DNA of 61,495 nt from a beta proteobacterium L13 (GTDB lineage Bacteria; Pseudomonadota; Gammaproteobacteria; Burkholderiales; Chromobacteriaceae), in NCBI GenBank assembly GCA_000335715.1, contig AMYZ01000023.1, positions 1 through 61,495 on the forward strand, written 5' to 3'. Made by a program: the position numbers and the translations under genes. The notes beneath the pieces are model-generated. The model saw nothing but the letters and a program-made list of their open reading frames with translations. It made no database searches and was not told where the DNA came from. Below, in pieces: positions 1 to 8,323 of the stretch (position 1 is the stretch's first letter; the number at the start of each line of letters is the position of its first letter).

Positions 1-87
1 AGCCAAAACCCGTCAACACTTTGCTAGCAATAAACTGCAAGTATTTGCTTAAGATGTTGATTTGCAACGGCACTCAAAAGCAAAAAA

Positions 88-108
88 GTTGGCCGCAGGC
101 GGCCAACC
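88..108. repeat. Inverted pair of the dispersed 10-mer
   Basis: GTTGGCCGC at 88-96 faces GCGGCCAAC at 99-107 with almost no loop, so the RNA could form a hairpin of about nine base pairs. It lies upstream of tonB, where no complete gene is visible in the first 270 bases. It may end a transcript entering from the left edge. No T-run follows, so terminator function is a guess. Confidence 0.6.
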
Positions 109-234
109 ATCAGAGCAGCACACGCGTGGGGCACGTCTGCTTCTATATAGCAGCGAAAAAATGGGGCCATTCGCCCCCCCTGGCGGCAGGCTCTGGAAGA
201 AGCTGTTTTGACAGCGACCGCTTGGCGCATTAGT

Positions 235-253
235 ATTAATGCGAATAGTTATC
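235..253. promoter_or_regulatory. Fur-box-like site upstream of tonB
   Basis: The 19 bases here match the classical Fur consensus GATAATGATAATCATTATC at 13 of 19 positions. The best-conserved part is AATGCGAATAGTTATC (238-253), ending 17 bases before the chosen tonB ATG. Iron-dependent repression of tonB-exbB-exbD is common in proteobacteria, so position and match support a Fur operator. This is inferred, not shown. Confidence 0.5.
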
Positions 254-270
254 AAGCAAAATCTCAATTA

Positions 271-972
271 ATGGAACACCGCGCATTTCACTATGGCTCG
301 CTAGGCATCATTGGCGCGGCCCACTTGGGCTTGTTGATGATGACGCCAAGCCACAGCTCGCCGCTGACGCCTCCGCAGGTTTTACCTGTTATAGAGATGG
401 TATCCGTAGCCAAGCAGCAGGCTGCACCGCAAGCCGTGCAGCCGACGCCACCAAAACCGCAGCCCAAACGGCCGCCGGTAGCCAAGCCCATGCCAACGCC
501 GCCCGTGCAAGTAAGCAAAAGCCCGGTGGCACCGCCAGCCAATGCCATCAGCGCCCCACCCATTCCGCCACAGCCCAAACCGCAGCCTGCGGCAGAATCC
601 CCGGCGCAAGTACGCCCTGTAGCAGACAGCCGCCCGGCCCCGGCGCCGGAAAAACCGGCCGCCGAACAAGCCTACATTGCGCCAACACCCATCAGTGGTG
701 CACAGGGAAACCCTAAACCGGAATACCCGCCGCTTTCGGTGGAGCTGGAAGAAGAAGGCACGGTGGTGCTACGCGTACTGGTCAGCACCAAAGGGCGCGC
801 GCTGTCGGTAGCCATTGCCAAGAGCAGCGGCTACCCGCGGCTGGATAACTCGGCGCGTCGTACGGTAGCCAGCCGCTGGCAGTTCACGCCGGGCCAGCGC
901 GGTGGCGAGGCGGTTGAAGAATATTGCCTGGTACCTGTTGAATTTACTCACCCTCAAAAGAACAAGTCCTGA
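271..972 (+). CDS. tonB: TonB energy-transducing protein
   Basis: TonB couples the inner-membrane proton gradient, gathered by ExbB-ExbD, to TonB-dependent outer-membrane receptors for iron chelates and similar substrates. The 233-residue product has an N-terminal hydrophobic anchor near residues 9-25, a long Pro/Lys/Ala-rich spacer (about 30-150) and a C-terminal TonB domain with the YPPLSVELEEEG and DNSARRTV segments. The ATG at 271 is preferred because it starts just before the membrane anchor; a TTG at 208 in the same frame would add 21 unconvincing residues. exbB starts four bases after the stop, indicating one operon, and a Fur-like site lies just upstream. Confidence 0.92.
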   Translation: MEHRAFHYGSLGIIGAAHLGLLMMTPSHSSPLTPPQVLPVIEMVSVAKQQAAPQAVQPTPPKPQPKRPPVAKPMPTPPVQVSKSPVAPPANAISAPPIPPQPKPQPAAESPAQVRPVADSRPAPAPEKPAAEQAYIAPTPISGAQGNPKPEYPPLSVELEEEGTVVLRVLVSTKGRALSVAIAKSSGYPRLDNSARRTVASRWQFTPGQRGGEAVEEYCLVPVEFTHPQKNKS

Positions 973-975
973 CCC

Positions 976-1650
976 ATGAACCTGATGCTTACCTTTGAAC
1001 AGGGCGATGCCGTACTGGTATCGGTGTTTCTGATCCTGATCCTGATGTCGGTACTGACCTGGTACTTCATCGTGCTGCGTGGCTGGCGGGCGTGGCAGGT
1101 TCGCCGCCTGAACCGCGACGCGGATGCACAGCTGTGGGGTGCAGCCAGCTGGCAAGCTGCAGAGAAAGACCTGGACGCCAGCCCGGCACCAGTAGCCGCC
1201 CTGCTGCGCGAAGGCCTGGCAGCCGTGCGCAAATACCAGCAACACAGCGATGGCTCGCTGGGCCAGTCGTGCAGCCTGGACGATTACCTGACACGTGCAC
1301 TGCGCAAGCGCTTGTCGCAAGAGCAGCAGAGCCTGGAAGGCGGTATGACTTTCCTGGCCACCATCGGCTCGACAGCACCATTCATCGGCCTGTTTGGTAC
1401 GGTATGGGGCATTTATAACGCGCTGGTGAACATTGGTGCGCAGGGTCAGGTATCGATCGGTGCCGTGGCCGGACCGATCGGCGAGGCGCTGGTGGCCACC
1501 GCGGCGGGCCTGGCTGCGGCCATTCCGGCGGTACTGGCTTACAACACCTTTACCCGCCTGAACCGCCTGATCAACCAGGACATGGATCACTTTACTCACG
1601 ACCTGCACGCACACCTGCTGACGCTGGGAGGCAAAGATGGCATTCGGTAG
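976..1650 (+). CDS. exbB: ExbB proton-channel subunit (MotA/TolQ/ExbB family)
   Basis: Inner-membrane partner of TonB and ExbD that forms the proton-conducting motor. The 224-residue protein shows the family layout: a first membrane helix around residues 12-32, a cytoplasmic stretch of about 100 residues, then two helices containing GSTAPFIGLFGTVWGI and GEALVATAAGLAAAIPA. The latter motifs are the most conserved part of the MotA/TolQ/ExbB family. It follows tonB by three bases and overlaps exbD by 14 bases, so the three are almost certainly translated from one message. Length is normal for the family. Confidence 0.95.
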   Translation: MNLMLTFEQGDAVLVSVFLILILMSVLTWYFIVLRGWRAWQVRRLNRDADAQLWGAASWQAAEKDLDASPAPVAALLREGLAAVRKYQQHSDGSLGQSCSLDDYLTRALRKRLSQEQQSLEGGMTFLATIGSTAPFIGLFGTVWGIYNALVNIGAQGQVSIGAVAGPIGEALVATAAGLAAAIPAVLAYNTFTRLNRLINQDMDHFTHDLHAHLLTLGGKDGIR

Positions 1651-2050
1651 TTTCGACAAGGGCGCGGACGCGCCGATGTCCGAGATCAACACCACGCCTC
1701 TGGTGGACGTGATGCTGGTACTGCTGGTGGTGTTCATCATCACCGCCCCGCTGCTGACTAATGCCGTGAAAGTGGACTTACCGCAAGCCAGCGCGGCAGC
1801 GCATCAGGAAAAGCAGGAAGCCATCCGCCTGAGTATCGACGCCAACGGCAAGATCTACTGGAACGATGTACCCATGGAAGAAGGCCGACTGAAAAGCCGC
1901 TTTGCCGAGGCCGCTGCGGCCAACCCTCAGGTAGAGCTGCACCTGCGCGCCGACAAGGCAGTGCGCTACGAAGTCGTGGCCGAAGCACTGGCCGATGCCC
2001 AGAACGCAGGCGTCAGCCGTATAGGGTTTGTGACCGAAGCCCAGCAGTAA
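1637..2050 (+). CDS. exbD: ExbD biopolymer transport protein
   Basis: 137-residue partner of ExbB with one N-terminal transmembrane helix and a periplasmic domain. The sequence INTTPLVDVMLVLLVVFII carries the invariant membrane aspartate (Asp24 here) that is protonated during the motor cycle. The start overlaps the end of exbB and is preceded by a good GGAGG ribosome-binding site inside exbB. A 13-bp perfect stem-loop follows the stop and probably ends the operon. Confidence 0.95.
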   Translation: MAFGSFDKGADAPMSEINTTPLVDVMLVLLVVFIITAPLLTNAVKVDLPQASAAAHQEKQEAIRLSIDANGKIYWNDVPMEEGRLKSRFAEAAAANPQVELHLRADKAVRYEVVAEALADAQNAGVSRIGFVTEAQQ

Positions 2051-2079
2051 ACCACGAGCGGCCTGCCTGACAGCAGGCC

Positions 2080-2113
2080 GTTTTGCCTATCGCGGCAGGC
2101 CGATAGGCAAAAC
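2080..2113 (+). terminator. Strong stem-loop after exbD
   Basis: GTTTTGCCTATCG (2080-2092) and its exact complement CGATAGGCAAAAC (2101-2113) are separated by 8 bases, 30 bases past the exbD stop. No T-run follows, so it may act as a 3' stabilising hairpin or a weak terminator before the next gene. Confidence 0.6.
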
Positions 2114-2172
2114 GCTGGCCAGGCGCCCCACCCGTCCACGCCGTTTGTCTACCCTGCCTTACAGGAATCATC

Positions 2173-2853
2173 ATGCTGTTGCACATCCCCGCCGTGCTCA
2201 CCCCCGAAGAACTGGCCCACGCCCGCAGCCTGCTGCTGGCCGCCCCCTGGCAAGATGGCCGCACCACCGCAGGCCAGCAGGCCGTGCAGGTGAAAAACAA
2301 TCTGCAGCTGCCACCAGAGAGCGATGCCGCGCGCGAGTTGGCCGCATTGGTGCGTAGCGCACTGTTTCGCCACCCCTTATATATGTCGGCCGCGCTGCCA
2401 CACACGCTGATGACGCCCATGTTCAACTGCTATCAGGGCGGCATGACTTACGGCAACCACGTGGATAACGCCATCCGCCGCGACCCGCTCAGCGGGCAGA
2501 ATGTACGGACCGACGTATCGTGCACCCTGTTCTTCAGTGACCCGGAAGAATACGAAGGTGGCGAGCTGATCGTGGAAGACACTTACGGCACGCACAGCGT
2601 GCGGCTGCCGGCAGGCGATGCCATTCTGTACCCGTCCACCAGCCTGCACCGCGTAGAGCCGGTCAGCGCCGGCGCGCGGCTGGCTTCGTTCATGTGGACA
2701 CAGAGCATGGTACGCAGCGACACCCGCCGCGCCATGCTGTTCGATATTGATATGGCCATACTGCAACTGCGGCAGAAGGTAGGGGACTGCGAGGAAGTGA
2801 TGTCGCTGACCGCTACCTATCACAACCTGCTGCGCGAATGGGCAGAAGTCTGA
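2173..2853 (+). CDS. piuC: Fe(II)/2-oxoglutarate PKHD-type hydroxylase (PiuC/YbiX family)
   Basis: 226 residues, the usual length of the PiuC/YbiX prolyl-4-hydroxylase-like family. These proteins sit beside TonB-dependent siderophore receptor genes and are thought to modify iron chelates or related ligands. The Fe(II)-binding facial triad is visible as His96-x-Asp98 (in YGNHVDNA) and His159 (in STSLHR), with Arg169 as the likely 2-oxoglutarate anchor. An AGGAAT ribosome-binding site precedes the ATG. Its place directly after tonB-exbB-exbD supports a role in iron metabolism. The exact substrate is unknown. One copy of the 10-mer follows the stop by a single base. Confidence 0.88.
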   Translation: MLLHIPAVLTPEELAHARSLLLAAPWQDGRTTAGQQAVQVKNNLQLPPESDAARELAALVRSALFRHPLYMSAALPHTLMTPMFNCYQGGMTYGNHVDNAIRRDPLSGQNVRTDVSCTLFFSDPEEYEGGELIVEDTYGTHSVRLPAGDAILYPSTSLHRVEPVSAGARLASFMWTQSMVRSDTRRAMLFDIDMAILQLRQKVGDCEEVMSLTATYHNLLREWAEV

Positions 2854-2869
2854 CGTTGGCCGCACGGAC

Positions 2870-2900
2870 AAAAAAAACCCCGCCGGACGAATCCGGCGGG
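2870..2900 (-). terminator. Intrinsic terminator, minus strand
   Basis: CCCGCCGGA (2879-2887), loop CGAA, TCCGGCGGG (2892-2900). A run of eight A on the plus strand immediately to the left gives a U-tract for minus-strand transcripts. No protein gene on the minus strand runs into it from the right, so it most likely ends the structured RNA next to it. Confidence 0.8.
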
Positions 2901-3130
2901 ACACCGTGGGACAGAGCAAAACCCTGATAAATCAGGATTTGACAGCAGGCGGCACGCCGCATGCTGTTCGGACCGGCACAGTATCCGACGGGTAGACCAT
3001 ACCCGTGACAGTCAGATACCTGCAGGCCCTACCACAGCCCGTTACCGAGCGGGTTCGGTACAGGCACAACGGCAAACCGTTGCACCGGAATTCATTGGCC
3101 TTGCTACTGCATTACAGTGTAGCAAGCCCT
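2870..3130 (-). ncRNA. Candidate structured small RNA of unknown family
   Basis: No convincing protein gene lies between piuC and the LysR gene, but the minus strand folds into a chain of hairpins. These are CTTGCTAC/GTAGCAAG (3100-3126), CAACGG/CCGTTG (3067-3082), nested GTATCTG/CGGATAC around ACGGGTA/TACCCGT (2981-3019), ACAGCA/TGCTGT around GCGGC/GCCGC (2942-2967) and CCTGAT/ATCAGG (2923-2936). A textbook terminator with a U8 tail follows. This looks like a stand-alone RNA of about 260 nucleotides. I could not assign it to 6S, tmRNA, RNase P, SRP RNA or a known riboswitch, and no gene follows that a riboswitch could control. The 5' end is uncertain. Confidence 0.5.
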
Positions 3131-3429
3131 GCGTGTCATACCCAGCAAATAAACACTGCGACACCGGCATGATGATAACGCAGGCAATGCCAGTATTGCA
3201 GGCTAAAACAGTGTTTTATTGCCACATTCAAAGCCATGCATTAAATGCATTGCTATAAAACATTGCCTTACGCAACAAATCACAACAAAAACAGCAGCAA
3301 CAAAAGCTAAGCCTCTATTCTTGCACGCTGTTTTAGTCACAATAGCGATCAAGCTTACCCATATCAGCTTGCATTGACAAAGCATGAATGCGCATGTTTA
3401 CCATGCGTAAAATTCATGGAGCAATAATA

Positions 3430-4329
3430 ATGAAACTGCCCCCGCTCAATGCCCTGCGTGTCTTCCTGGTGGCTGCCGAACACCATTCATTTACCAAGGC
3501 CGGCGAAACCCTGCACCTGACCCAGGGTGCGGTGAGCCGCCATATCCAGACACTGGAAGCCCACTACGGCCTGCCCTTGTTTGTGCGCCAGGCCAGGGGG
3601 CTGACACTCACACCCGAAGGTGTTGCCTTGTTCCCCGCCGTGCGCGACGCCTTCTCGCGTATCGAGGCGGCCAGCGAAGCCATTTCCCGCCGCTCGCGCG
3701 AGTTGCGGGTCAAGGCCAGCCCGTCGATTGCCTCACGCTGGGTGCTGCCGCGTTTTACGCAGTTTCGTAACCGCTACCCGGACCTGATGGTCAGCCTGGT
3801 TACCGTGACCGGCTTTGACCCCAACTTCAAAAGCCGCGAGTACGATATTTCCTTTCAGGCGTGCGAGACCCAGGAGCCGGGGCTGATTTACCACCGCCTG
3901 CGCGGCGCCCGCTTTGTCCCGGTGGCTTCCCCGGCGCTGTTCAAAGACAAGCCACGGCCAACCATGGAACAGTTTCTGGATTACCCCTTGCTGCACCCGT
4001 CCCATGAAGACCAGTTCTGGTCACAATGGTTCGCGCTGTCGGGCATGAACCCGGGTAGCAGTATCGAAGCCTACGCTTTCGACACGCTGGATCTGGCTAT
4101 TACCGCCGCCTCGCGCGGCATGGGCATTACGCTGGCCGAGGAGAGCATGATTGCCGACGATCTGGCCAATGGCACCCTGGTGCAGCTGTCCGATGTCGCC
4201 TTGGTCACCAGCTGGGCTTACTACCTGATCTACCCGCAAGAGCTGGCCACCCTGCCTAGCGTGATTGCCTTCCGCGACTGGGCGCTGAGCGAATTCAGCG
4301 ATACGCCACCGCTGCAAGACACCCTATAG
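3430..4329 (+). CDS. LysR-family regulator, GcvA-like subgroup
   Basis: 300-residue transcription factor. The N-terminal winged helix-turn-helix (about residues 1-60) carries the typical SFTKAGETLHLTQGAVSRHIQTLE segment. The rest is the two-lobed effector domain (from about residue 90, starting RVKASPSIASRW, typical of GcvA-like members). The ATG at 3430 gives the standard KLPPLNALRVF start and has a GGAG-like site 12 bases upstream; an in-frame ATG at 3388 would add 14 unlikely residues. It overlaps the convergent pilin operon by 6 bases, and no divergent target gene sits at its 5' side, so its regulon cannot be read from context. Confidence 0.85.
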   Translation: MKLPPLNALRVFLVAAEHHSFTKAGETLHLTQGAVSRHIQTLEAHYGLPLFVRQARGLTLTPEGVALFPAVRDAFSRIEAASEAISRRSRELRVKASPSIASRWVLPRFTQFRNRYPDLMVSLVTVTGFDPNFKSREYDISFQACETQEPGLIYHRLRGARFVPVASPALFKDKPRPTMEQFLDYPLLHPSHEDQFWSQWFALSGMNPGSSIEAYAFDTLDLAITAASRGMGITLAEESMIADDLANGTLVQLSDVALVTSWAYYLIYPQELATLPSVIAFRDWALSEFSDTPPLQDTL

Positions 4330-6330
4330 CGGCCGCACCCGCGCCAGGCTGCTGCCGGTAATGGTACCCGTACCGCCACTACCGCTGCCGCCAGCCTGGC
4401 CGCCTTGCCCGCCACTGCCACCGTTACCGGGTGCCGTGCCGTCGCCACCGTTGTCGATATAGCTTTGGTCCGGCGCCAGCGTACTGACATCGATCTCCAG
4501 CCCGTCATGGGTAATCTCGCTGATGTCGCCATCGGCCAGCGTCTGGCCATCGCCCACCCATACCGCACCGCGGATGGTGACGCGCTGGCCGCTCACCAGA
4601 ATCAGCTTGCTGATCACTACATTGCCCGCTACCGACCAGCCATTGGGGGCAAACGAGCCATTCACCACCACCGCCATATTGCCTACCGGTATGCCCTGAT
4701 GCTCGCCCTGGCTGTCGGTCCAGGTTTTCAGATGACCCCTAGCATCACATAGCTGGCTGGGGTAGGCCAGCTGGCTGCACGCGGCAGCCGTACGCGGCGT
4801 GGCACTGCCGCTGGCTGAAAAATTCGGTGCCACCAGCGAGCGCAAGCCGCTATTGGCCAGTGTCAGCGTGCCACCCGAGAGCAGGGTGTTATAGAGCACA
4901 CTATTACCGGCGCTGATTTCCACACTGCCGGCGTTGGCCGCCGTGGTTTTGAACAAGACCACGCCCGGCGGCATTTCCAGGCCGGCCAGCTTGCCCCAGC
5001 CCGTGGTGGCGGTTTTTTCCCACAGGCGGCAGCTGCCACCGTTACAGCGCAACAGCGGTATGGTGGGAGCGGCCGGGAAACTGGTCATCGCCAGCGTCGT
5101 CTGGCTCAGGTCATAGGTGCCCGACAGGTCTACCCCGCTACTGCTGCGCATATGCTGGATCTTCAGCGTGGGGCGGCCCTGATGCTGCTCGTCGAAATAG
5201 AACACGTAATTGGCCAGTGCTTCCAGCCGGTTGGCGTCCTGGTTCACCAGTGCCGTCTGGCACTGCACTGGCGGGATGGTTTGCGGAACGCGCGTGGACA
5301 GCCTGGGTATCACATATTCGCTCCCCTCTACTACCGGCTCGGTACAGGCAAAGCGGCCATCTGCCAGGCGGCAGGTGGCCAGCTGCGCCGCCGTGTTGTA
5401 GCCGGGAATGCCATACGCCTGGCCGCCGATGCTGCCGCTTTCCAGCGTAGGCAACAGCCAGGGCGACGGCGCATACAGATTGCCGCCGCCTTGCAGGCTG
5501 CGAATCTCCAGCGGGCCGGTGGCCAGAAACTGCTGGTAGCTGATGCGCTGGTAGCGCGAGGCGCCACCCGGGCGCAGGCGGCCGTCTTCGGCGTTGCCAC
5601 CTATCACCACGCTGCGCGCCTGCAGCGATACATCCTGTGCCGTAGCCCCGCCAAATACCCAGATATCGCCCTGCGCCAGATAGCTGCCGCTGTACGCGCC
5701 ATTGCCACCGATCTTGATATTGCCGGTGGCGCAGGTGGGCGATGAGGCCGAGGTGCTGATCTTGTCGATATTGATATCGCCATCCACCGAGACACCGCCC
5801 ATCCCGCTGGCACCATTACGCACCTGAAACAGGTTGCCGCTCACATTCAGGCCGCCGTTCACCGCCAGCCCGGTTTGCAGCCGCGGGTAGGACGGGCTGG
5901 CGCTACTCAGCCGCAGCCCTGCCGCCAGCGTGGCCGTGCTGTTAGCGCTGCGGCCAACGACGTGAAAGCAATACTCCCCCGCCGTGGCATTCGAACAGCT
6001 GGCCTGGTAATGCACCGTCGCCAGCGTCTGGCCGGCGGCATTGCGTATCGCCACCTCCTGCAGCGAAGGCAGGTCGCTGGCCTGCTTACCCTGCACATAC
6101 TGGCGCAACGCTTCCACCCCGGCCCAGGCATTGATTTCGGCCTGGGTACGCGCATGCAGGGCGTGGTTACTGTCCTGCGCCCCCTTGGTGTAATGCATCA
6201 CACCCAGGGTCAACGCCGACAGCGACATGCCGGTGAGCAGCACCACCAGCAGCGCCGCCATGCCGCGCTGGGCGTGGCGACGGGCAGGGAGATGACGGCG
6301 CACAGGCCGGGTAATAGCAGGTTTGCTCAT
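4324..6330 (-). CDS. Long PilX-type minor pilin with beta-solenoid-like C-terminal region
   Basis: 668 residues. A basic leader ending RGMAALLVVLLTGMSLSALTLG matches the N-terminal segment of PilX/PilK-type prepilins and anchors it in the type IV pilus assembly. Ordinary PilX proteins are about 150-250 residues. Here the rest is a long region of short repeated beta-like strands (for example GNIKIGGNGAYSG and SVVIGGNAEDGR), several cysteines and a Gly/Ser-rich tail, suggesting a right-handed beta-helix. The ATG at 6330 overlaps the pilW stop by 4 bases. It is the last gene of a five-gene minor-pilin operon that lacks pilY1, so it may supply the tip/adhesin part. That role is inference. Confidence 0.75.
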   Translation of the reverse strand: MSKPAITRPVRRHLPARRHAQRGMAALLVVLLTGMSLSALTLGVMHYTKGAQDSNHALHARTQAEINAWAGVEALRQYVQGKQASDLPSLQEVAIRNAAGQTLATVHYQASCSNATAGEYCFHVVGRSANSTATLAAGLRLSSASPSYPRLQTGLAVNGGLNVSGNLFQVRNGASGMGGVSVDGDINIDKISTSASSPTCATGNIKIGGNGAYSGSYLAQGDIWVFGGATAQDVSLQARSVVIGGNAEDGRLRPGGASRYQRISYQQFLATGPLEIRSLQGGGNLYAPSPWLLPTLESGSIGGQAYGIPGYNTAAQLATCRLADGRFACTEPVVEGSEYVIPRLSTRVPQTIPPVQCQTALVNQDANRLEALANYVFYFDEQHQGRPTLKIQHMRSSSGVDLSGTYDLSQTTLAMTSFPAAPTIPLLRCNGGSCRLWEKTATTGWGKLAGLEMPPGVVLFKTTAANAGSVEISAGNSVLYNTLLSGGTLTLANSGLRSLVAPNFSASGSATPRTAAACSQLAYPSQLCDARGHLKTWTDSQGEHQGIPVGNMAVVVNGSFAPNGWSVAGNVVISKLILVSGQRVTIRGAVWVGDGQTLADGDISEITHDGLEIDVSTLAPDQSYIDNGGDGTAPGNGGSGGQGGQAGGSGSGGTGTITGSSLARVRPL

Positions 6331-7019
6331 TGAAAATTCATCAGGCAAGTATGGCTATCTACACGCTGGCCAGCGCTATAAGCCAGCGCAGAAATACGCA
6401 CGGTGTATACGCCGCCACTGGCGCTACTGCCTACGCCGAATGGCTGGCAGCCACCCGCGGCGCGCGATACGGCAAAGCTGGCTACCCCGGCGCTGGCCAG
6501 GCTGTCGTGCCCGCGCGGCGGTGCGCCCAGCAGCTGCTCGGCCTGCGTCCAGTCGGCCCAATCCATACTGCTGCCGTGAATGCGCCACAAACCGCCACTG
6601 GCCGGGGCGTACAGGCCGTCGTAGCGGAACACGCCAGACGCATCGCGGCTACGCCACAGCAGCGCCTGCCCCTGCCCGGCCTGCGCCGCCAGCGTGCCAC
6701 TAGCCGGCGCCAGCAACAGCGGCTCGGCACTGCCGCCCAGCATGGCCTTTTGCAGCAGGCGCAAATCATCGGGGTAGCGTGGCGCGGGTACGCTACCCGA
6801 TGCCGTCACGGCAAAATAACCCGCCTGCGCCAATAGCTTGTCTGCGGCCAACAGGCCGGTAGCCAGCTGTGCGTCCGTCTGCACGCCCAGCCGGCTAAGC
6901 GCGGTGACACGGCTGGTGGTACGCGACAGCGACAACATGGCCATCACGGCAAACATGGCCAGCAGCATGCCTATCAGCAGCTCCAGCATCGATATGCCTG
7001 CCTGATGGCGGCGGCTCAC
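6327..7019 (-). CDS. pilW: Type IV pilus minor pilin, PilW family
   Basis: 230 residues. The prepilin signature is GISMLELLIGMLLAMFAVMAML near residues 8-29: Gly-Ile cleavage by prepilin peptidase with Glu at mature position 5. The size and the segment TDAQLATGLLAADKLLAQAGYF fit PilW. The GTG start at 7019 overlaps the pilV stop in a GTGA junction, and the 3' end overlaps the next gene by 4 bases. Minor pilins PilV/W/X/E prime pilus assembly in the inner membrane and sit at the tip. Confidence 0.85.
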   Translation of the reverse strand: MSRRHQAGISMLELLIGMLLAMFAVMAMLSLSRTTSRVTALSRLGVQTDAQLATGLLAADKLLAQAGYFAVTASGSVPAPRYPDDLRLLQKAMLGGSAEPLLLAPASGTLAAQAGQGQALLWRSRDASGVFRYDGLYAPASGGLWRIHGSSMDWADWTQAEQLLGAPPRGHDSLASAGVASFAVSRAAGGCQPFGVGSSASGGVYTVRISALAYSAGQRVDSHTCLMNFQ

Positions 7020-7420
7020 GAGCCCTGGGAGTCGATACGCACCTCCCCCTCCAGCAAGCCGCCACTGGCACGGATAGCCGGCATGGCCACCGACACCGTC
7101 TGGCTGGCCATGCCGCCGGACAGCGGTACCACGCTCAACGTAGTCAGCACACTCTGGCAGCTGGCCTGCACGCTACCGCCCCCCAGGGGCAGCTCGCTAG
7201 TGCGCGGCGTGGTGCTACGGCACTCGCCACGGCTTAGCACCTCGCGCAGCTGGCTCACCGTCAGGTGCTGGCTACTACTGTGGCGCTGCGCCACGGCTGC
7301 CTTGGCCGCGATATACGCCGTGCCAATGCCGATGATGGACATCAGCAGCAGCGTGATCAGCGCCTCGAGCAGGCTGACGCCGCGCTGCTGGCGGCTGGGT
7401 TTAGCGTAGCGTGGCAACAA
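7016..7420 (-). CDS. pilV: Type IV pilus minor pilin, PilV family
   Basis: 134 residues with a prepilin leader and cleavage motif RGVSLLEALITLLLMSIIGIG. PilV-type proteins carry exactly this SLLEALI core. The apparent start is a TTG at 7420 (a second TTG follows at 7417) and overlaps the end of the fimT-like gene by 20 bases, so translational coupling is likely. It lies between fimT and pilW in the same order as in other minor-pilin operons. Confidence 0.82.
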   Translation of the reverse strand: MLPRYAKPSRQQRGVSLLEALITLLLMSIIGIGTAYIAAKAAVAQRHSSSQHLTVSQLREVLSRGECRSTTPRTSELPLGGGSVQASCQSVLTTLSVVPLSGGMASQTVSVAMPAIRASGGLLEGEVRIDSQGS

Positions 7421-7856
7421 GGCGATCCCCCCCTGTGGCGCTAACCGCGTAGTGACGGCAAGCGCCTAATGGCAGGCCGTTATTGTCCAGCCGCAGCACA
7501 TTGCCACAGCCTGGCGCGGCAGCTGCCGCGTCCTCTGCCAGGAAAAATGCCACCCCGTTGGCCGCTGTCACCGACCACGCCAGCGTACCGCTACTGCCTT
7601 CCCGTACCTGCACACGCTGGTTATCCAGAATCAGCAGCGTTGCCGCCGGGGTATTACCGATACTGGCCAAGGGGTTGCGCAGCGCCAGGGCGCGGGTTTT
7701 GGCATAGGCCTGCAGCAGCTGGCTATCGGCCTGGCTGATGCGGGCATTGGCAACCCAGCTGCGCGTCAGCGGTACGCTGGCTAGCAGCAACAGCAAACCG
7801 ATGCTGAGCACCACCATGGTTTCCACCAGGCTAAAGCCCGCCACGCGCCCTACCAT
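7401..7856 (-). CDS. fimT: Pseudopilin, FimT/GspH family
   Basis: 151 residues with prepilin cleavage motif AGFSLVETMVVLSIGLLLLLASVPL directly at the N-terminus and a GspH/FimT-like body with a Cys pair (PGCGN and GACRHY). FimT proteins are minor pilins; some bind DNA during natural transformation, which is of interest here because of the dispersed 10-mer. Whether this member binds DNA cannot be told by eye. It overlaps the preceding pilin gene by 7 bases and the following pilV by 20. Confidence 0.8.
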   Translation of the reverse strand: MVGRVAGFSLVETMVVLSIGLLLLLASVPLTRSWVANARISQADSQLLQAYAKTRALALRNPLASIGNTPAATLLILDNQRVQVREGSSGTLAWSVTAANGVAFFLAEDAAAAAPGCGNVLRLDNNGLPLGACRHYAVSATGGDRLVATLR

Positions 7857-8323
7857 ACCGAGATCCCGCCGCAGGCCGACCCGCCATTTACCGCGCGGAT
7901 ATTACTGCTGGACAGCGTCAGCTCGCAGCCCTCGTTCACCCCGCCCGCCAGCCCGGTGGCCTTCAGGGTGTAGCTACTGGCACTGGCCTGCACCACATAA
8001 CGGAAACGGTCGGCACGCGCCGGTGCCCATGGCGAAGCGCTGGTGCCAGAGGCCAGGTAGGCCAGCGTGCTGCTGGTATCTGCCGTCGGGTTGCTGGCCG
8101 GCTGCGGGTACACCAGCTGGCGCTGGTACAGGTTTTCCATGGCCAGGCTCAAAGCCACCAGATCGGCCGCCGCCGTTTGCGCCCCGCTGCGCCGCACGTA
8201 GCTCTGGTAAGACGGCAAGGCCACCGACAGCAAAATGCCGAGCAGGGCCACTACGACAACCAGCTCAAGCAGCGTGAAACCACGCAGTGCCTGCCTGGCA
8301 GGGTTGGAGGAAACAGGATGCAA
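7850..8323 (-). CDS. Type IV pilin, PilE/PilA-like minor pilin
   Basis: 157 residues. A 15-residue leader is followed by GFTLLELVVVVALLGILLSVALP, the canonical prepilin motif with Glu5. The body has PilE-like features (SYQSYVRRSGAQTAAADL, a C-terminal Cys pair at GCELTL and SACGG). The start appears to be TTG at 8323 with an AAGG ribosome-binding site 8 bases upstream; no in-frame ATG fits better. It is first in the minor-pilin operon, preceded by an AT-rich stretch that could hold its promoter. The position suggests a PilE-type minor pilin rather than the major subunit. Confidence 0.8.
   Translation of the reverse strand: MHPVSSNPARQALRGFTLLELVVVVALLGILLSVALPSYQSYVRRSGAQTAAADLVALSLAMENLYQRQLVYPQPASNPTADTSSTLAYLASGTSASPWAPARADRFRYVVQASASSYTLKATGLAGGVNEGCELTLSSSNIRAVNGGSACGGISVW

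Noticed and set aside
2881-3130. 6S RNA, RNase P RNA, tmRNA, SRP RNA or cobalamin riboswitch at the structured RNA
   Set aside because: None of the conserved sequences of these RNAs was found on either strand, and no gene follows that a riboswitch would control.
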